From an uncultured beta proteobacterium (GTDB lineage Bacteria > Pseudomonadota > Gammaproteobacteria > Burkholderiales > SG8-39): 64,000 bases of DNA. How positions within the stretch are numbered: position 1 is the stretch's first letter; every line of letters starts with the position of its first letter. Shown here one piece after another: positions 1 through 10,065 of this stretch. The notes under the pieces were generated by a model, which saw nothing but the letters and a program-made list of their open reading frames with translations, had not been told where the DNA came from and did not search any database. The DNA lies in NCBI GenBank assembly GCA_903859155.1, contig CAIOLO010000032.1:1-64000 (forward strand). The letters are read 5' to 3'. The position numbers were made by a program, and so were the translations under genes.

Positions 1-3000
1 CCCAAGGCCGAAGTGATTGTGCCGGGATGAAGCACCGTCAACCCATCGTGATCCACATCCGTGTCGTTGGCGAGGACGCCATTGGCTGCGGTGACAACCA
101 GCACCGTGTCTTCGTCGGTGGAGGCCGAATCGGCAATAGCAACCGGCGCGTCGTTGACACCGCTAAGCGTGATCGTCGCGGTTGCAGTGGACGTGGCGCC
201 GTGCGAGTCGGTGACGTCGTACGTGAAGCTGTCCTGGGCTGTCTGGCCCTCGCCGAGGGAACCGAAGGCCGAATTCTCGTCGTACAGGTACGTGCCGTCC
301 GTGTTCACCTTGACCTCGGCGCCAGAGCCCAGGGTCAAGGTGATGGAGTTTCCGACCATCTGGTGACCGTTGACTGCCGTGACCGAGATCGCATCCGACT
401 CCGGGTCGCTGTCGTTGGCCAGCAAGTGCCCGGAAGCAGTCGCGGTCAGCGCCTTGCCATAGGTACCAACCGTGAAGCCGTTCCAGTTTTCGTTGGCCGA
501 ACTGGTCCAGGTCAGCGTCTGAACCGATCCGTTGATGCTCAACACGCCATGGGGCTCTCCGCTGCCAACGACCGTGTAGGTTCCATTTCCATTGTCGTGC
601 CGCGTCAGAGTCCCGTTGCCCCAGTATCCCTCGCCATAGCTGGCGATCTGGAAATCCTGATCCAGGACATAGCCGTTGCCATTCAAGCTGACGAGGGCGA
701 AGAACAGGTTTTCAACCGGCTCGGTGAACGTCAGCGTCCTCGTCTGGGTCGCAAAATCGAGCCCGATGATATCGGACGACCCGTTAGGGCCATTCGCTAC
801 TGCGGCACTCGTGTAAGTGCTAGCAGGTACGGTGCCGTTTTGTAGATTATAGTAATCAGTGCCACCGCTGGTCTGTACGAACTGGTACTCGCCGCTGTAG
901 GTAACACCAACGTGGCTGCTGCCGAGATTGATGGTTCCGCTGACCGTGCCGATGTTTCCGGTCACGAACGCCCCGTTCTGAAAGAAGGTTTCCGTCCCGG
1001 TTACGGTATTGCTCGTCCAGTCCACCCAGTTGACGACATTGGTGTGTACCTGGCTGGCCAGGGTTGTGACCGTCAGCGCATTGGTGTCGTTCACCGCGAC
1101 CGGCGCGTCGTTGGTGCCATTGATGGTGATCGTCGCCGTCTGATGAACCAGGGCGCCAAGATTGTCGACCACGTCGTAGGCGTAATGGGTCGCGAAGGAC
1201 GTGCCCTGCGCCATACTGTTGTAGGCAAGATTATTGGTATCGACAGAGATCGAATTGCCGCTCAGGCTGAAGCCCGCAGGCAAGCCGCTGCCCGTGTCCG
1301 TCCAGACCAGGTTGGACGCATGCAGCACTGCTCCGGAATCCACGTCCGCGGCGCCGGCAAGCAGGTTCACGGAGAACGTTCCCGATCCTTCATTGCCGGA
1401 CCCTGTCACCGGTGCAGAGACCGTCGGGGCGTCGTTGGCGCCATTGACGGTGACGGTGACATGCTGCGTCGCCGTAGCATGGAAGGTGTCAGCCACCGTG
1501 ACGTCGTAGCCCAGCGTCAGTGTCTGGCCCAGCGCCAGGAACTGCGTAGCACTGTTGGCAAGGCTGAAGTCCCAGTGATACTGGCCGTGGCCGGGCTCCG
1601 GATCGGTCATGAGCGTGGCGCTCATGGCACCGCCCAGTAGGGCTGCAAGACCCGAGGAAATCGTACCGCCCGACAACACGCTGGAGGTAAGCGCGGCCGA
1701 GACTGTATGCCCGTCGGTCAAATCGACATCCTGGAATTGCGCAAGACCGGTTGCCGTCAAATTGGGTACCGAGCCATCCTCGACCAGCGTGCGGGATGCC
1801 GCACCGGTCTGCATGACCGGCGCGTCGTTGGTGCCGACGACGTCGATGTTGATCGCCTGGGTATCGGTCGCACCGAACTGGTCGGCCACCTGCACCGTGA
1901 AGGTGTCGGTCGCGTGCTGGCCTTGCGCCAGGCTCTGCGTCGAGGTGAGCGCGTTGTTGAGCGAGTAGGTCCAGCTGCCCGACTGATTGACATCCAGCGA
2001 GCCATAGGATCCGCCCAGGTTCGAGTCGGTGAACGCCGGCGCATAGGCGATGAGTTCGGCGCGCGTCCAGTTTTCCGTGTCTTGCGAGCCCGGCGCGAAG
2101 ATATTGGCCGTGCCCAAGGCATGGGCCGAGTCCGGCGCACCGCCCAGGAATTGGAACGTGGCAGTGACGCCATTGGCGCCGCCCACATGATCGAAAGTCA
2201 GCTGAATCTGCGTGGCGCCGGACGTCGGAATCAAAGCCAGGGAACTGACATTCGTCGTGACATCGGTAAAGAAGTCGATATGCCGCAGGCTGACGACGTC
2301 CTGGCCCGCCACATTCTGGCGCACGACCAGTTCATACGTATTGTCGCCGACCTGATCGGCCGGAGTGCCCGGGCCGTTGACCAGCCGGTCAGTCACCCGG
2401 ATGCCATAGGCTTCACGATTGCTGTCCGGGAGAATCAGGTCGAAAACGCCCGAGATGTTGAAGGCTACATTGCTCTTCAGCCCAGCGCCCGTATTGGCTG
2501 GATCGATGTTGCTTCTCAAGAGGGCGTCCTGCCCGATGATCGGGTCTGGCGTTCCCACACCTACAAATGATACGGCGTTGCTACTGTCGAAGAACAGCTT
2601 GCCGCCTGATTCGGTGAAGGTGCCTATGCCGCCATAGCTGGTGGAACTGCCATTTGCAAAGTTGGGCGAGTTCGGCGGAGCAACCCCATCAGAGAAGTTG
2701 TCCTGAAAGAGCGGCCCTCCGTTCCTGGTAACCGTGAAGCTATCTGCCTGGAAGTGGTAATCCGCGGCCTGGACGGGCGTGCCACCCACGACTGACCAGA
2801 ATTTTTGCGCGCCATGATCGGGATCCGCCACAACGAGCTGGCCCGTTGCCTGGGCACTTGAGTCCTCGGTCGCAGTGCCCGTGGTCGTGCCGCCGGTAAT
2901 ATCCGGCGCATCGTTGGTGCCGGTAATGTCGATGGTCAGCGCCGCGCTGGAGGTTGCACCAGCCGTATCCCGCATCGTGTAGTTGAAGACATCGGCAGCG

Positions 3001-5159
3001 TGCTCACCCTGAGCCAAAGCGTTGGTCGCGACCCGGCTGTTGTCGAGCGCGTAGCTGTAGGAGCCATCGGCATTCAATGTCAGCGTGCCATACGTACCGG
3101 TGAAACTGCCGGTGGTGGTCACCGTCTTGGTGTCGCCGTGGTCGACATCAGTGTCGTTGGTAAGCACATTGCCAACTGCGGAGGCATCACCGGCGAAGGC
3201 CGTGTTGCCCGGGTTCACCCCGGATTCCACCACTGCGTCACCCACGTTGCTGTCGGCAACGGCCACCGGGCCGTCGTTGGTGCCCGTAACGGTGATGGTC
3301 GCCGTCGACGACGAAACCGCGCCATGCTCGTCGGTCATGTCGTAGGACACCACCACCGTGGCCGTATCACCCACGTTCAAGTGGTCGAAGTCCGTGCCTG
3401 GATCGAAGGCCAGCTGATTGGCCGAAACCGACACGCTGCCGTTGCCCGGTGCCACCGACACCCCCTGCAGCGTGAAGCTGTGCCCGTCGTCCACGTCCGT
3501 GTCGTTGGCCAGCACGTTGATCAGCAGCGGCTGGTTCTCGGTGCCCGATGCCGTGTCGGCGACCGCCACCGGGCCGTCGTTGGTGCCGGTGATGGTGATC
3601 GTGGCCGTCGAGGAGGACGGTGCCCCGTGCTCGTCGGTCATGTTGTAGGACACCACCACCGTGGCCGTATCGCCCTCTTTCAGGTGGTCGAAGTCCGTGC
3701 CTGGATCAAAGGCCAGCTGATTGCCCGAGATGGATACATGTCCATTGCCCGGAGCAACCGCCACGCCCTGCAGCGTGAAGCTGTGCCCGTCGTCCACGTC
3801 CGTATCGTTGGCCAGCACGTTGATCAGCAGCGACTGGTTCTCGGTGCCCGATGCCGTGTCGGCGACCGCCACAGGGCCGTCGTTGGTACCCGTCACGGTC
3901 ACTGTCAACGTTGTGGAGGACGTCGCCCCGGCGAGGTCCGACACCGTGTAGGAGACCTCGGTTGTGGTGTTCGCCCCTACGGCCAGATGCTGGAAGTCTC
4001 CGTCCGGATTAAAGGTATAGCTACCGTTGGCGTTGATCACGAATGTGCCGCCGTTGCTGCCGGCCACGCTCTGCGCAACATTGCCAGTCACGCCGTTTAC
4101 CGCGGCAACGTGCAGCACGTCCAGGTGATCGCTGTCCGTGTCATTGGCCAGCACGTTGCCTGCGGCGGCCGCGTGGTCCTCGTCGGTCGTGGCGCTGTCC
4201 GCCCCTGCAACCGGTCCGGTGTTCTCCAGAACGACCCGATAGGCCTCCCAGTCGGTGGCCTTCAGGTCAAACGATGAAAACGCAAACGTCGGGCCGTTAT
4301 CCCGGTTGGCGTTGGCGTTGGCCGCCAGGAAGGCGTCGAAGGTCGCCAGCTCAGCACTTGCCGCCGCGCGCTCGCCGTAGGTGAGGTGCAGCTCCAGCGT
4401 GTCGAATCCCTTACCGCCATCGTAACGGTCCGTTGACGTTGAGCCGATTGCACTCAGGTCGGTCGTCAACAGGTTCTCGGTCCAGGAGTAGACACCGGTA
4501 TCCTTGCCGCCCTGCGCGTAGAGAATGTCGTTGCCCGATCCGCCGTTGAGGTAGTCATTGCCCGCACTGCCGTGTCCACCGGAACCACCGGATCCCGCAT
4601 GGGAACCACCGGATCTGGCACGGGCACCCGAGCCGCTGGTGACCCAATTCAACCCCGCGCCCGAGCCCGAGCCGCTGGAATCGCCGTACAGGATGTCATC
4701 GCCTGTGCCGCCCAGGAGCGTATCGTTGCCGCGACCGCCGAAGAGCACGTCGTTGCCGGCATCGCCTTCCAGGCGATCGTTGCCCTTGCCGCCCTTGAGA
4801 ACGTCGTTGCCCTCGCCGCCACCCAGCTTGTCGTCGCCCTCGCCGCCATCGAGCACGTCGTTGCCGGCGCCACCGATCAGGGTGTCGTTGCCCTTGCCGC
4901 CTTTGAGTTTGTCGGCCCCGTCACCGCCGTCCAGCAAGTCATTGCCGTCACCGCCGTCGAGCTTGTCATTGCCGGTACCGCCGTAAAGGCTGTCGTCACC
5001 CGTGCCACCGTCCAGGGTGTCGTTGCCGGCGCCCCCCAACAGCGTGTCATTACCCGCGCCACCGTCAAGATTGTCATCACCATCCCCGCCATCGAGGAAG
5101 TCATTGCCAGTCCCGCCCTTGAGTTTGTCCTTGCCGCCTGTGCCGATGATGCTTGCCAT
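1..5159 (-). CDS. Giant RTX/VCBS-repeat surface protein (3' end outside window)
   Basis: One frame stays open from an ATG at 5157-5159 to the left edge, at least 1,719 codons, with no stop codon in the stretches I translated along its length. Residues about 5-170 are tandem GGxGxDxLx calcium-binding (RTX) nonapeptides, with a few more near residues 197-216. A linker follows. From about residue 315 onward come many cadherin-like/VCBS domains of about 100 residues, marked by GTNDGPV and NDTDVD motifs. A non-repeat insert of roughly 250 residues lies around 2100-2880. A GGAG sequence sits nine bases before the ATG. Such proteins are usually exported by type I secretion and act in adhesion or biofilm; the secretion signal would lie beyond the edge. 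RTX repeats at the N-terminus are unusual. Exact function is unknown. Confidence 0.9.
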   Translation of the reverse strand, partial: MASIIGTGGKDKLKGGTGNDFLDGGDGDDNLDGGAGNDTLLGGAGNDTLDGGTGDDSLYGGTGNDKLDGGDGNDLLDGGDGADKLKGGKGNDTLIGGAGNDVLDGGEGDDKLGGGEGNDVLKGGKGNDRLEGDAGNDVLFGGRGNDTLLGGTGDDILYGDSSGSGSGAGLNWVTSGSGARARSGGSHAGSGGSGGHGSAGNDYLNGGSGNDILYAQGGKDTGVYSWTENLLTTDLSAIGSTSTDRYDGGKGFDTLELHLTYGERAAASAELATFDAFLAANANANRDNGPTFAFSSFDLKATDWEAYRVVLENTGPVAGADSATTDEDHAAAAGNVLANDTDSDHLDVLHVAAVNGVTGNVAQSVAGSNGGTFVINANGSYTFNPDGDFQHLAVGANTTTEVSYTVSDLAGATSSTTLTVTVTGTNDGPVAVADTASGTENQSLLINVLANDTDVDDGHSFTLQGVAVAPGNGHVSISGNQLAFDPGTDFDHLKEGDTATVVVSYNMTDEHGAPSSSTATITITGTNDGPVAVADTASGTENQPLLINVLANDTDVDDGHSFTLQGVSVAPGNGSVSVSANQLAFDPGTDFDHLNVGDTATVVVSYDMTDEHGAVSSSTATITVTGTNDGPVAVADSNVGDAVVESGVNPGNTAFAGDASAVGNVLTNDTDVDHGDTKTVTTTGSFTGTYGTLTLNADGSYSYALDNSRVATNALAQGEHAADVFNYTMRDTAGATSSAALTIDITGTNDAPDITGGTTTGTATEDSSAQATGQLVVADPDHGAQKFWSVVGGTPVQAADYHFQADSFTVTRNGGPLFQDNFSDGVAPPNSPNFANGSSTSYGGIGTFTESGGKLFFDSSNAVSFVGVGTPDPIIGQDALLRSNIDPANTGAGLKSNVAFNISGVFDLILPDSNREAYGIRVTDRLVNGPGTPADQVGDNTYELVVRQNVAGQDVVSLRHIDFFTDVTTNVSSLALIPTSGATQIQLTFDHVGGANGVTATFQFLGGAPDSAHALGTANIFAPGSQDTENWTRAELIAYAPAFTDSNLGGSYGSLDVNQSGSWTYSLNNALTSTQSLAQGQHATDTFTVQVADQFGATDTQAINIDVVGTNDAPVMQTGAASRTLVEDGSVPNLTATGLAQFQDVDLTDGHTVSAALTSSVLSGGTISSGLAALLGGAMSATLMTDPEPGHGQYHWDFSLANSATQFLALGQTLTLGYDVTVADTFHATATQHVTVTVNGANDAPTVSAPVTGSGNEGSGTFSVNLLAGAADVDSGAVLHASNLVWTDTGSGLPAGFSLSGNSISVDTNNLAYNSMAQGTSFATHYAYDVVDNLGALVHQTATITINGTNDAPVAVNDTNALTVTTLASQVHTNVVNWVDWTSNTVTGTETFFQNGAFVTGNIGTVSGTINLGSSHVGVTYSGEYQFVQTSGGTDYYNLQNGTVPASTYTSAAVANGPNGSSDIIGLDFATQTRTLTFTEPVENLFFALVSLNGNGYVLDQDFQIASYGEGYWGNGTLTRHDNGNGTYTVVGSGEPHGVLSINGSVQTLTWTSSANENWNGFTVGTYGKALTATASGHLLANDSDPESDAISVTAVNGHQMVGNSITLTLGSGAEVKVNTDGTYLYDENSAFGSLGEGQTAQDSFTYDVTDSHGATSTATATITLSGVNDAPVAIADSASTDEDTVLVVTAANGVLANDTDVDHDGLTVLHPGTITSAL
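3268..3873 (-). repeat. Two tandem 303-bp VCBS-encoding units
   Basis: The motif encoding GTNDGPV recurs at 3268, 3571 and 3874, exactly 303 bp apart. The two intervening units are nearly identical at the DNA level. Each encodes one 101-residue VCBS domain. Copy number may change by recombination or be miscounted in an assembly. Confidence 0.85.
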
Positions 5160-5212
5160 TTTTTAGATCTCCACTTTAATTGCGGCGCACTGCGTGCCGC
5201 GGGGACATTCGG

Positions 5213-6277
5213 TCAGATAAATACGGGTCTCGCGAGTGATACGGGCAAATCAACTACAACCGATGCCGGGCGCAAGCGCTTGTCGGCATCCAGAAAGAAT
5301 TGGGCCATGCGCTCGCCTCCCGGCCAGCGCCGCGACCAGCGCGCCCCGCGCGTGCACAAGCGCTGCGCACCCTGGGCGGTCACGCCGACCCGGTCGGTGC
5401 GCTCGCAAACCTCGGGGTTCCACCAAGGCCCATCGCCCCTGTTCTTGAGAATGAGCGACAGGCGCACGCAGCTGTGCAGGCTGCCGAACCTCGACAGGTA
5501 GACCAGCGCGTCCTCCGGTGTGCGATTGGACTGCAGGGCAAACAGCGGCAGGAAGCGCTTCAGCAACGCCGCTTCAAGCGCGGCGTCATCGGGCATGTAC
5601 TCGTCGCAAAGCAGCCAGGCCAGATCGTCGAGCGCGTCCCGGGCACCGCAGTGTTCCCAATCGACCCAGCCCACCCCGCCCTCATCGGCGCCACCTTCGA
5701 CCAGCAATGCGTTACCGGGGCGCGCGTCCCATTTGACGAACGAATAGCGCCTGGGCGCCAGCTGCTCAGGCGTGATCAAGGCGGCCAAGTCGGGGTCTGG
5801 CAAATCGAGTTGTGCTGCGACCCGGCCGGGTGCCGACAACATCCCGGCGATCCATTCAGGCGTTGCTCCGATCGGCGCCACGCGTTGCGCGAGTCCCGCG
5901 TTGTCCGCCGCCCGCTGGCACAACAGCAATCCGGCCGCGGCGCGCGCAGCCCAGTTGCCCGCAAAGCGGACATCGGCGCCCCCAAGCACCGCCGACAGGC
6001 GCCGCCCGCCAAGGTCTTCCTGGATCAGCCATTCGCCGTCGAAGGCGAGCACCGCCGGCACCGGCGCGCCGGCGGCGCGCAGTTCGCGCAGCACTCCGGC
6101 TTCCAGGGCCGCGCGCGGCGCGCTCCTGCGGTGAGTGACTATGTATGTGCCATTTGCAGCCACCGCGCGCACCGAACAGCGCGAGGCACCGCCCGGATAC
6201 TCGATCCGGACCGGCTCGATGCCGATCAACGATGCGCAGGCGGCCGTCGCCGACTGCGCTGATATGCGAGGGGCCAT
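5213..6277 (-). CDS. Phosphotransferase of the aminoglycoside-phosphotransferase (APH) fold
   Basis: Predicted 354-residue cytoplasmic kinase-like protein. A short N-lobe has the segment WLIQEDLGG, which resembles the hinge of APH/choline-kinase proteins. VKWDARPGNALL stands where the catalytic loop (HGDLHPGN-like) is expected: the Asp and the Asn are kept, but the usual His is Lys. GWVDWEHCG matches the metal-binding IDWE motif. The ATG at 6277 is preferred because it follows GTGAGGGCC and begins at the conserved start of the fold; an upstream in-frame extension to 6505 has unlikely composition. The substrate cannot be deduced; family members phosphorylate sugars, amino alcohols or antibiotics. 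It lies 53 bp upstream of the RTX gene on the same strand. Confidence 0.75.
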   Translation of the reverse strand: MAPRISAQSATAACASLIGIEPVRIEYPGGASRCSVRAVAANGTYIVTHRRSAPRAALEAGVLRELRAAGAPVPAVLAFDGEWLIQEDLGGRRLSAVLGGADVRFAGNWAARAAAGLLLCQRAADNAGLAQRVAPIGATPEWIAGMLSAPGRVAAQLDLPDPDLAALITPEQLAPRRYSFVKWDARPGNALLVEGGADEGGVGWVDWEHCGARDALDDLAWLLCDEYMPDDAALEAALLKRFLPLFALQSNRTPEDALVYLSRFGSLHSCVRLSLILKNRGDGPWWNPEVCERTDRVGVTAQGAQRLCTRGARWSRRWPGGERMAQFFLDADKRLRPASVVVDLPVSLARPVFI

Positions 6278-6886
6278 CGCTCGGCCCTCACCGCTGGTCA
6301 CGCCTGGGGCGTTGACTTGAGTCAAGTGCGGTCGCAATCGGTTGTAAGCACTTTTTCTGCGCGACAGGAATTCCGCGCGGTCGTCTTGTGCGTGGTTATT
6401 CTTGCGGGACTCGTTATTTCTATTTTTGGTCGATTGCCATTCGGCAACGCGATGGACGGCGCGAATCGATCGCATCGCGTCAACCACACAGGCCGGCAAG
6501 ACCATCCCCCCAACAGCGCAATTTTCTTCACCAGCCCCCCAGCGGTGTGGCTCTCATCAGCCAAAGCTATTTTTTTCCCCGATTCGTTCACGACAAACCG
6601 GTGGCTCTCAGTTAATGCCTGGCAATAATTCAAAGACATTAACGACGACGGATTCTACGCAACCTAAATAAAGAGTAAAGTTTTTTTTGAATAAAAATGC
6701 CGGTGGCATAAAAAAGTTTTTAAAAATAACAATGTCATTGGCATATACGCACGCCGACGTCTTGATGCTTTACTGGTAGTTGGGCGAGCCGATGCGCCCG
6801 CGCTCCCGATGTCATAAAATTCCTCGTTGTGCAGCAGGTGGTTATGCAAACTGGCGCGCCCGCCAGGACAATTCCCGGAGGATTCC
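6278..6886. other. 609-bp AT-rich intergenic interval between divergent genes
   Basis: No convincing gene is present; the open frames here are short and have poor codon use. Positions 6640-6760 are strikingly AT-rich compared with the rest of the window, with T and A tracts. Two imperfect direct copies of a 15-mer (AATGCCGGTGGCATA at 6696-6710 and AATGTCATTGGCATA at 6731-6745) lie 35 bp apart. The interval must carry the promoters for the APH-fold gene and the capA-like operon, but I could not fix -35/-10 boxes. Confidence 0.6.
6315..6327. promoter_or_regulatory. 13-bp palindrome upstream of the APH-fold gene
   Basis: ACTTGAGTCAAGT is a perfect palindrome around a central G, 38 bp upstream of the ATG at 6277. 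Its position suits an operator, but no regulator can be assigned. Confidence 0.3.
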
Positions 6887-8236
6887 ATGACCTACGAAGC
6901 CGAACGCGGCGACATTTCCATTTCAGTTGTAGGCGACGCGATGATTTCGCGCCGCATGAGCGTGTTTCGCGAACCAGCGTTTCTGAAGCTGATCGAACTG
7001 GTCCGCTCGGCCGATGTCAGCATCGCCAATCTGGAACTGCTGTTCCACGATTACGAGAACTCCTGGGCGTGGTCGCACGGCACCTATACGCGCTCCGACC
7101 CGAAGAACCTGGAGGAACTCAAGTGGATGGGGTTCGACGCGGTGTTCACCGCCAACAACCACTCCTTCGATTTCTCCGAGGGCGGCTACCTCACCACTTT
7201 GAAATATCTCAATGAACTGGGGATTCCGCACGGCGGCGGCGGCAAGGATCTGGATCACGCGCGCGCCCCCGGCTACGTGGACACCCCCTGCGGCCGCGTG
7301 GCCGTGATGTCCGCCGCCAGCACCTACTCCGAGGTCTCGCGGGCAGGCCTGGGCCGCAGCGATTTTCCCGGGCGCCCGGGGATCAATGCGCTGCGCCGCC
7401 AGACTGTGAATTACGTGACGCGCGAAATTTTCGACGCATTGCGCAAAGCCAACCAGGAACTGGGCTACGAGGCACATGCCGACGCGCAGGCGAGTTTCGG
7501 CTTCACCGGCCGCGCCAAACCCTATGACAAGAACTCGATACTGAAATTCCTGGGTGAGGAGTTTCGCGTGGCAGATGCCTCGCGGGTGGAATCCGTGGTC
7601 CACAAGGAGGACCTCGAAGGCATCAGCCGCTGGATACGCGGAGCGAAGAAGCAGGCTGACTGGCTGGTCTATGGCGTGCACACCCATGAGAGCGGCGTCG
7701 ACGGCGAATATCACAGCGCATCGCGCACCTCGCCGCCGCAGTTCATGGTGGACTTTGCGCATTTTGCCATCGACCAGGGTTGCGATGTGATCGCCGGCCA
7801 CGGCCCGCACTATCTGCGCGGCATAGAAATCTACAAGGGCCGGCCGATTTTCTACAGCCTGGGCAATTTCATTCTGCAGAATGAGACCATGCCCTGGGTG
7901 CCCGATGAGGGTTACCGGCGCTTCGGCCTGGGAGCCGAGCACACGCCGGGCGATTATTTCTTCGACCGCTCCGACGGTGGCACGCGCGGCTTTCCCGCCG
8001 ACCGCGTGTTCTGGGAGGCGGTGCTGCCGGTATGCCAGTTCAAGGGTCGTGAACTCAAGGAAATCAAACTCTACCCAGTGGACCTGGGCTGGAAGCGGCC
8101 GATTCCCCAGCGCGGCAGACCGGTTCTGGCCGAGGGCGAGGTCGCCCGGCACGTGCTCACCTTCATGCAGAAACATTCCGCACCGTTCGGCACCACGATC
8201 GAGATCGAGGGCGATATCGGCGTGATCCGCCTGTAG
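6887..8236 (+). CDS. CapA-family metallophosphatase-like protein
   Basis: Predicted 449 residues, a full-length PGA_cap/CapA domain. The family signatures occur in order: GDAMISRR near the N-terminus, ANLELLF, TANNHSFDF, GVHTHES and AGHGPHYLRGIEIYKG followed by FYSLGNF. These residues build the calcineurin-like metal site. CapA proteins were named for poly-gamma-glutamate capsule synthesis, but many homologues are soluble enzymes of unknown role. No signal peptide or membrane helix is evident. The ATG at 6887 follows a strong GGAGG. It starts a four-gene plus-strand run with an MFS carrier, an NTF2-like protein and an enolase-superfamily enzyme, which suggests a catabolic rather than capsular role. 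Its reaction is unknown. Confidence 0.85.
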   Translation: MTYEAERGDISISVVGDAMISRRMSVFREPAFLKLIELVRSADVSIANLELLFHDYENSWAWSHGTYTRSDPKNLEELKWMGFDAVFTANNHSFDFSEGGYLTTLKYLNELGIPHGGGGKDLDHARAPGYVDTPCGRVAVMSAASTYSEVSRAGLGRSDFPGRPGINALRRQTVNYVTREIFDALRKANQELGYEAHADAQASFGFTGRAKPYDKNSILKFLGEEFRVADASRVESVVHKEDLEGISRWIRGAKKQADWLVYGVHTHESGVDGEYHSASRTSPPQFMVDFAHFAIDQGCDVIAGHGPHYLRGIEIYKGRPIFYSLGNFILQNETMPWVPDEGYRRFGLGAEHTPGDYFFDRSDGGTRGFPADRVFWEAVLPVCQFKGRELKEIKLYPVDLGWKRPIPQRGRPVLAEGEVARHVLTFMQKHSAPFGTTIEIEGDIGVIRL

Positions 8237-8241
8237 CCCGA

Positions 8242-9381
8242 GTGAAGCCCATCGCCGCCGCTCTGGCGGTTGCAACCTGCAACATGGTGGCGATGCGCTC
8301 GAGCCGGGTGCTGTTGTCGCTGTTTGCGCTCGACCTGGGAACACCGGTATCGGTGATCGGTCTGCTGGTCGCGAGTATCTCGATCGTCCCGCTGTTTCTT
8401 TCCCTCTATGCGGGACGGCTCTCGGACCGCCTGGGCATACGCCCGCCCATGGTCGCGGGCGCCGCCGGTGTTGCCGCCGCCATGACCGTGCCCTATTTCA
8501 TGCCCGACCTCACCGGGTTGTTCCTGTCGGCTTTCCTGCTGGGGACTTCGAACATCTTCTTCAGCCTGTCGATGCAGCACTGGATCGGGCTCCTAGGCAA
8601 CAGCCCCGCCGAGCGCACGCGCAATTTCGGCAATTACTCGGTGGCGGTCTCGGTCGGCTCCTTTGTCGGCCCGATCGTCGCCGGTTTCGGCATCGACCAC
8701 GTCGGCCACGCGCGCGCCTATCTGATTTGCATGCTGTTTCCGCTGATCGGCTTTCTGGGGATAGTTTTCGGTGTGCGCAACCAGCCCGGTCCGCAGTCGC
8801 ATGAAGGCACAACCGGCACCGGCAAGGCCATGGATCTGCTGCGCATTCGCGATTTGCGGCGCATCCTCATCACCGGCGGTGTGCTGCTTACCGGGATCGA
8901 CCTGTTCGAGTTCTACATGCCGGTCTACAGCCGCGGTATCGGACTGTCGGCATCGGTGATCGGCATCATCGTCGGCATGTACTCGGTGGCGGCGTTTGCG
9001 GTGCGCTCGGCCATCCCCGTGCTGGTGCGCTGGAAAAGCGAGGAACAGTTGCTGACCCGCTGCCTCGCCTTCGGCACGCTGTGCTACCTGCTGCTCCCGT
9101 TTCTCGAGAATCCCTGGATGCTGGGCGCCATCGCCGCCTCGCTTGGCCTGTGCATGGGCTGCGGACAACCGCTTACCATGTCGATCATCTACAACCGCTC
9201 GCCGGCGGGACGTGCCGGCGAAGCGCTGGGCCTGCGCCTGACCAGCAACAATCTGACGCACAGCGGCGTGCCGATGATCTTCGGCGGGCTGGGCGCCGCC
9301 ATCGGCGTGGCGCCGGTATTCTGGGTGATCGCTGTGATGCTGGGCGCCGGTGCCTGGTACAGCGGCACCGGGCGTAAGTAG
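8242..9381 (+). CDS. MFS transporter
   Basis: 379 residues with about twelve hydrophobic segments. The loop between helices 2 and 3 reads GRLSDRLGIRP, matching the major facilitator motif GxxxDRxGRR. It begins with GTG five bases after the capA-like stop codon, which suggests translational coupling, since no good Shine-Dalgarno sequence is visible. A short internal ATG at 8284 would cut into helix 1. Probably an importer or exporter for the substrate of the operon; the substrate is not identifiable. Confidence 0.85.
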   Translation: MKPIAAALAVATCNMVAMRSSRVLLSLFALDLGTPVSVIGLLVASISIVPLFLSLYAGRLSDRLGIRPPMVAGAAGVAAAMTVPYFMPDLTGLFLSAFLLGTSNIFFSLSMQHWIGLLGNSPAERTRNFGNYSVAVSVGSFVGPIVAGFGIDHVGHARAYLICMLFPLIGFLGIVFGVRNQPGPQSHEGTTGTGKAMDLLRIRDLRRILITGGVLLTGIDLFEFYMPVYSRGIGLSASVIGIIVGMYSVAAFAVRSAIPVLVRWKSEEQLLTRCLAFGTLCYLLLPFLENPWMLGAIAASLGLCMGCGQPLTMSIIYNRSPAGRAGEALGLRLTSNNLTHSGVPMIFGGLGAAIGVAPVFWVIAVMLGAGAWYSGTGRK

Positions 9382-9422
9382 AAAATCGCGGTAGAAAACC
9401 AAGGATCGATCAAGGAGGCAAT

Positions 9423-10037
9423 ATGGCAAGCGACGAAATTGAACGCGACAAGGCAGCCATTTGGGAGGTCCGGCGCGCCTGGGCATTTGCGCGCGACCAA
9501 GGCGAGTGGGACCGGCTGGCGTCCTGTTTTCACGCCGACGCCACCATCACCGTGTCCTGGTACTCGGGCTCCGCGGCCGGATTCGTGCAACGCTCCGGGG
9601 AAATGGGCGGGGCACGCCGCCCCGAAGAACGCAACAAGCACTGGCTGGGCAACAGGCGCGCCAAGGTGATCGGCAATCGCGCCACGCTGGAGACCGATGT
9701 CAACGTCGTGATTCGCGAATACCTCGATGGCCACTTGTTCGACTATATGGCGTGGTCGCGCTTCTACGACCTGTTCGAAAAGCGCGAAGGCATCTGGCGC
9801 ATCTTCAAGATGTCCTGCATATACGACAAGGATCGGCTCGATCCGGTGATACCAGGCTCGGTGCCCGCCGCCTTCTATGACACCGTCCCGCTCAGCGGCA
9901 TTGAAAGCGGCTTTGCCTTCATGCGCTTCAGGCAGGTGAAAAAAGGCCGCACCGTGCCGCCCGGGATCGTGCTGGGCGACAGCCCGGGCGAGACCGCGCT
10001 GCGCGACGAGGGTGCGCGCTGGCTCGCAGGCACCTGA
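9423..10037 (+). CDS. SnoaL/NTF2-like protein
   Basis: 204 residues. The N-terminal helix, WDRLASCFHADATITVSW and the later pattern FYDLFEKREGIWRIF are typical of SnoaL-like cone folds, such as polyketide cyclases and ring-hydroxylating dioxygenase beta subunits. It may be a hydratase, isomerase or ring-modifying enzyme. The ATG is preceded by AAGGAGG, 41 bp after the MFS gene. No catalytic residues can be assigned with confidence. Confidence 0.7.
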   Translation: MASDEIERDKAAIWEVRRAWAFARDQGEWDRLASCFHADATITVSWYSGSAAGFVQRSGEMGGARRPEERNKHWLGNRRAKVIGNRATLETDVNVVIREYLDGHLFDYMAWSRFYDLFEKREGIWRIFKMSCIYDKDRLDPVIPGSVPAAFYDTVPLSGIESGFAFMRFRQVKKGRTVPPGIVLGDSPGETALRDEGARWLAGT

Positions 10038-10065
10038 AACCCGTCACCTAAACAATGGAGTCGCC

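Noticed and set aside
27-5501. Many plus-strand open frames of 70-425 codons across the RTX/VCBS gene
   Set aside because: They are antisense shadows of the repetitive minus-strand gene; their composition (Val/Ile/Gly/Arg-rich, repeated) follows the repeats and they lack ribosome-binding sites.
6317-6671. Short frames of 75-105 codons in the AT-rich interval
   Set aside because: They overlap one another on both strands, lack recognisable motifs and have no convincing Shine-Dalgarno sequence.
6923-8344. 473-codon minus-strand open frame opposite the CapA-like gene
   Set aside because: The plus strand has a full family match and a strong GGAGG start; the antisense frame has His/Gln/Ala-rich shadow composition.
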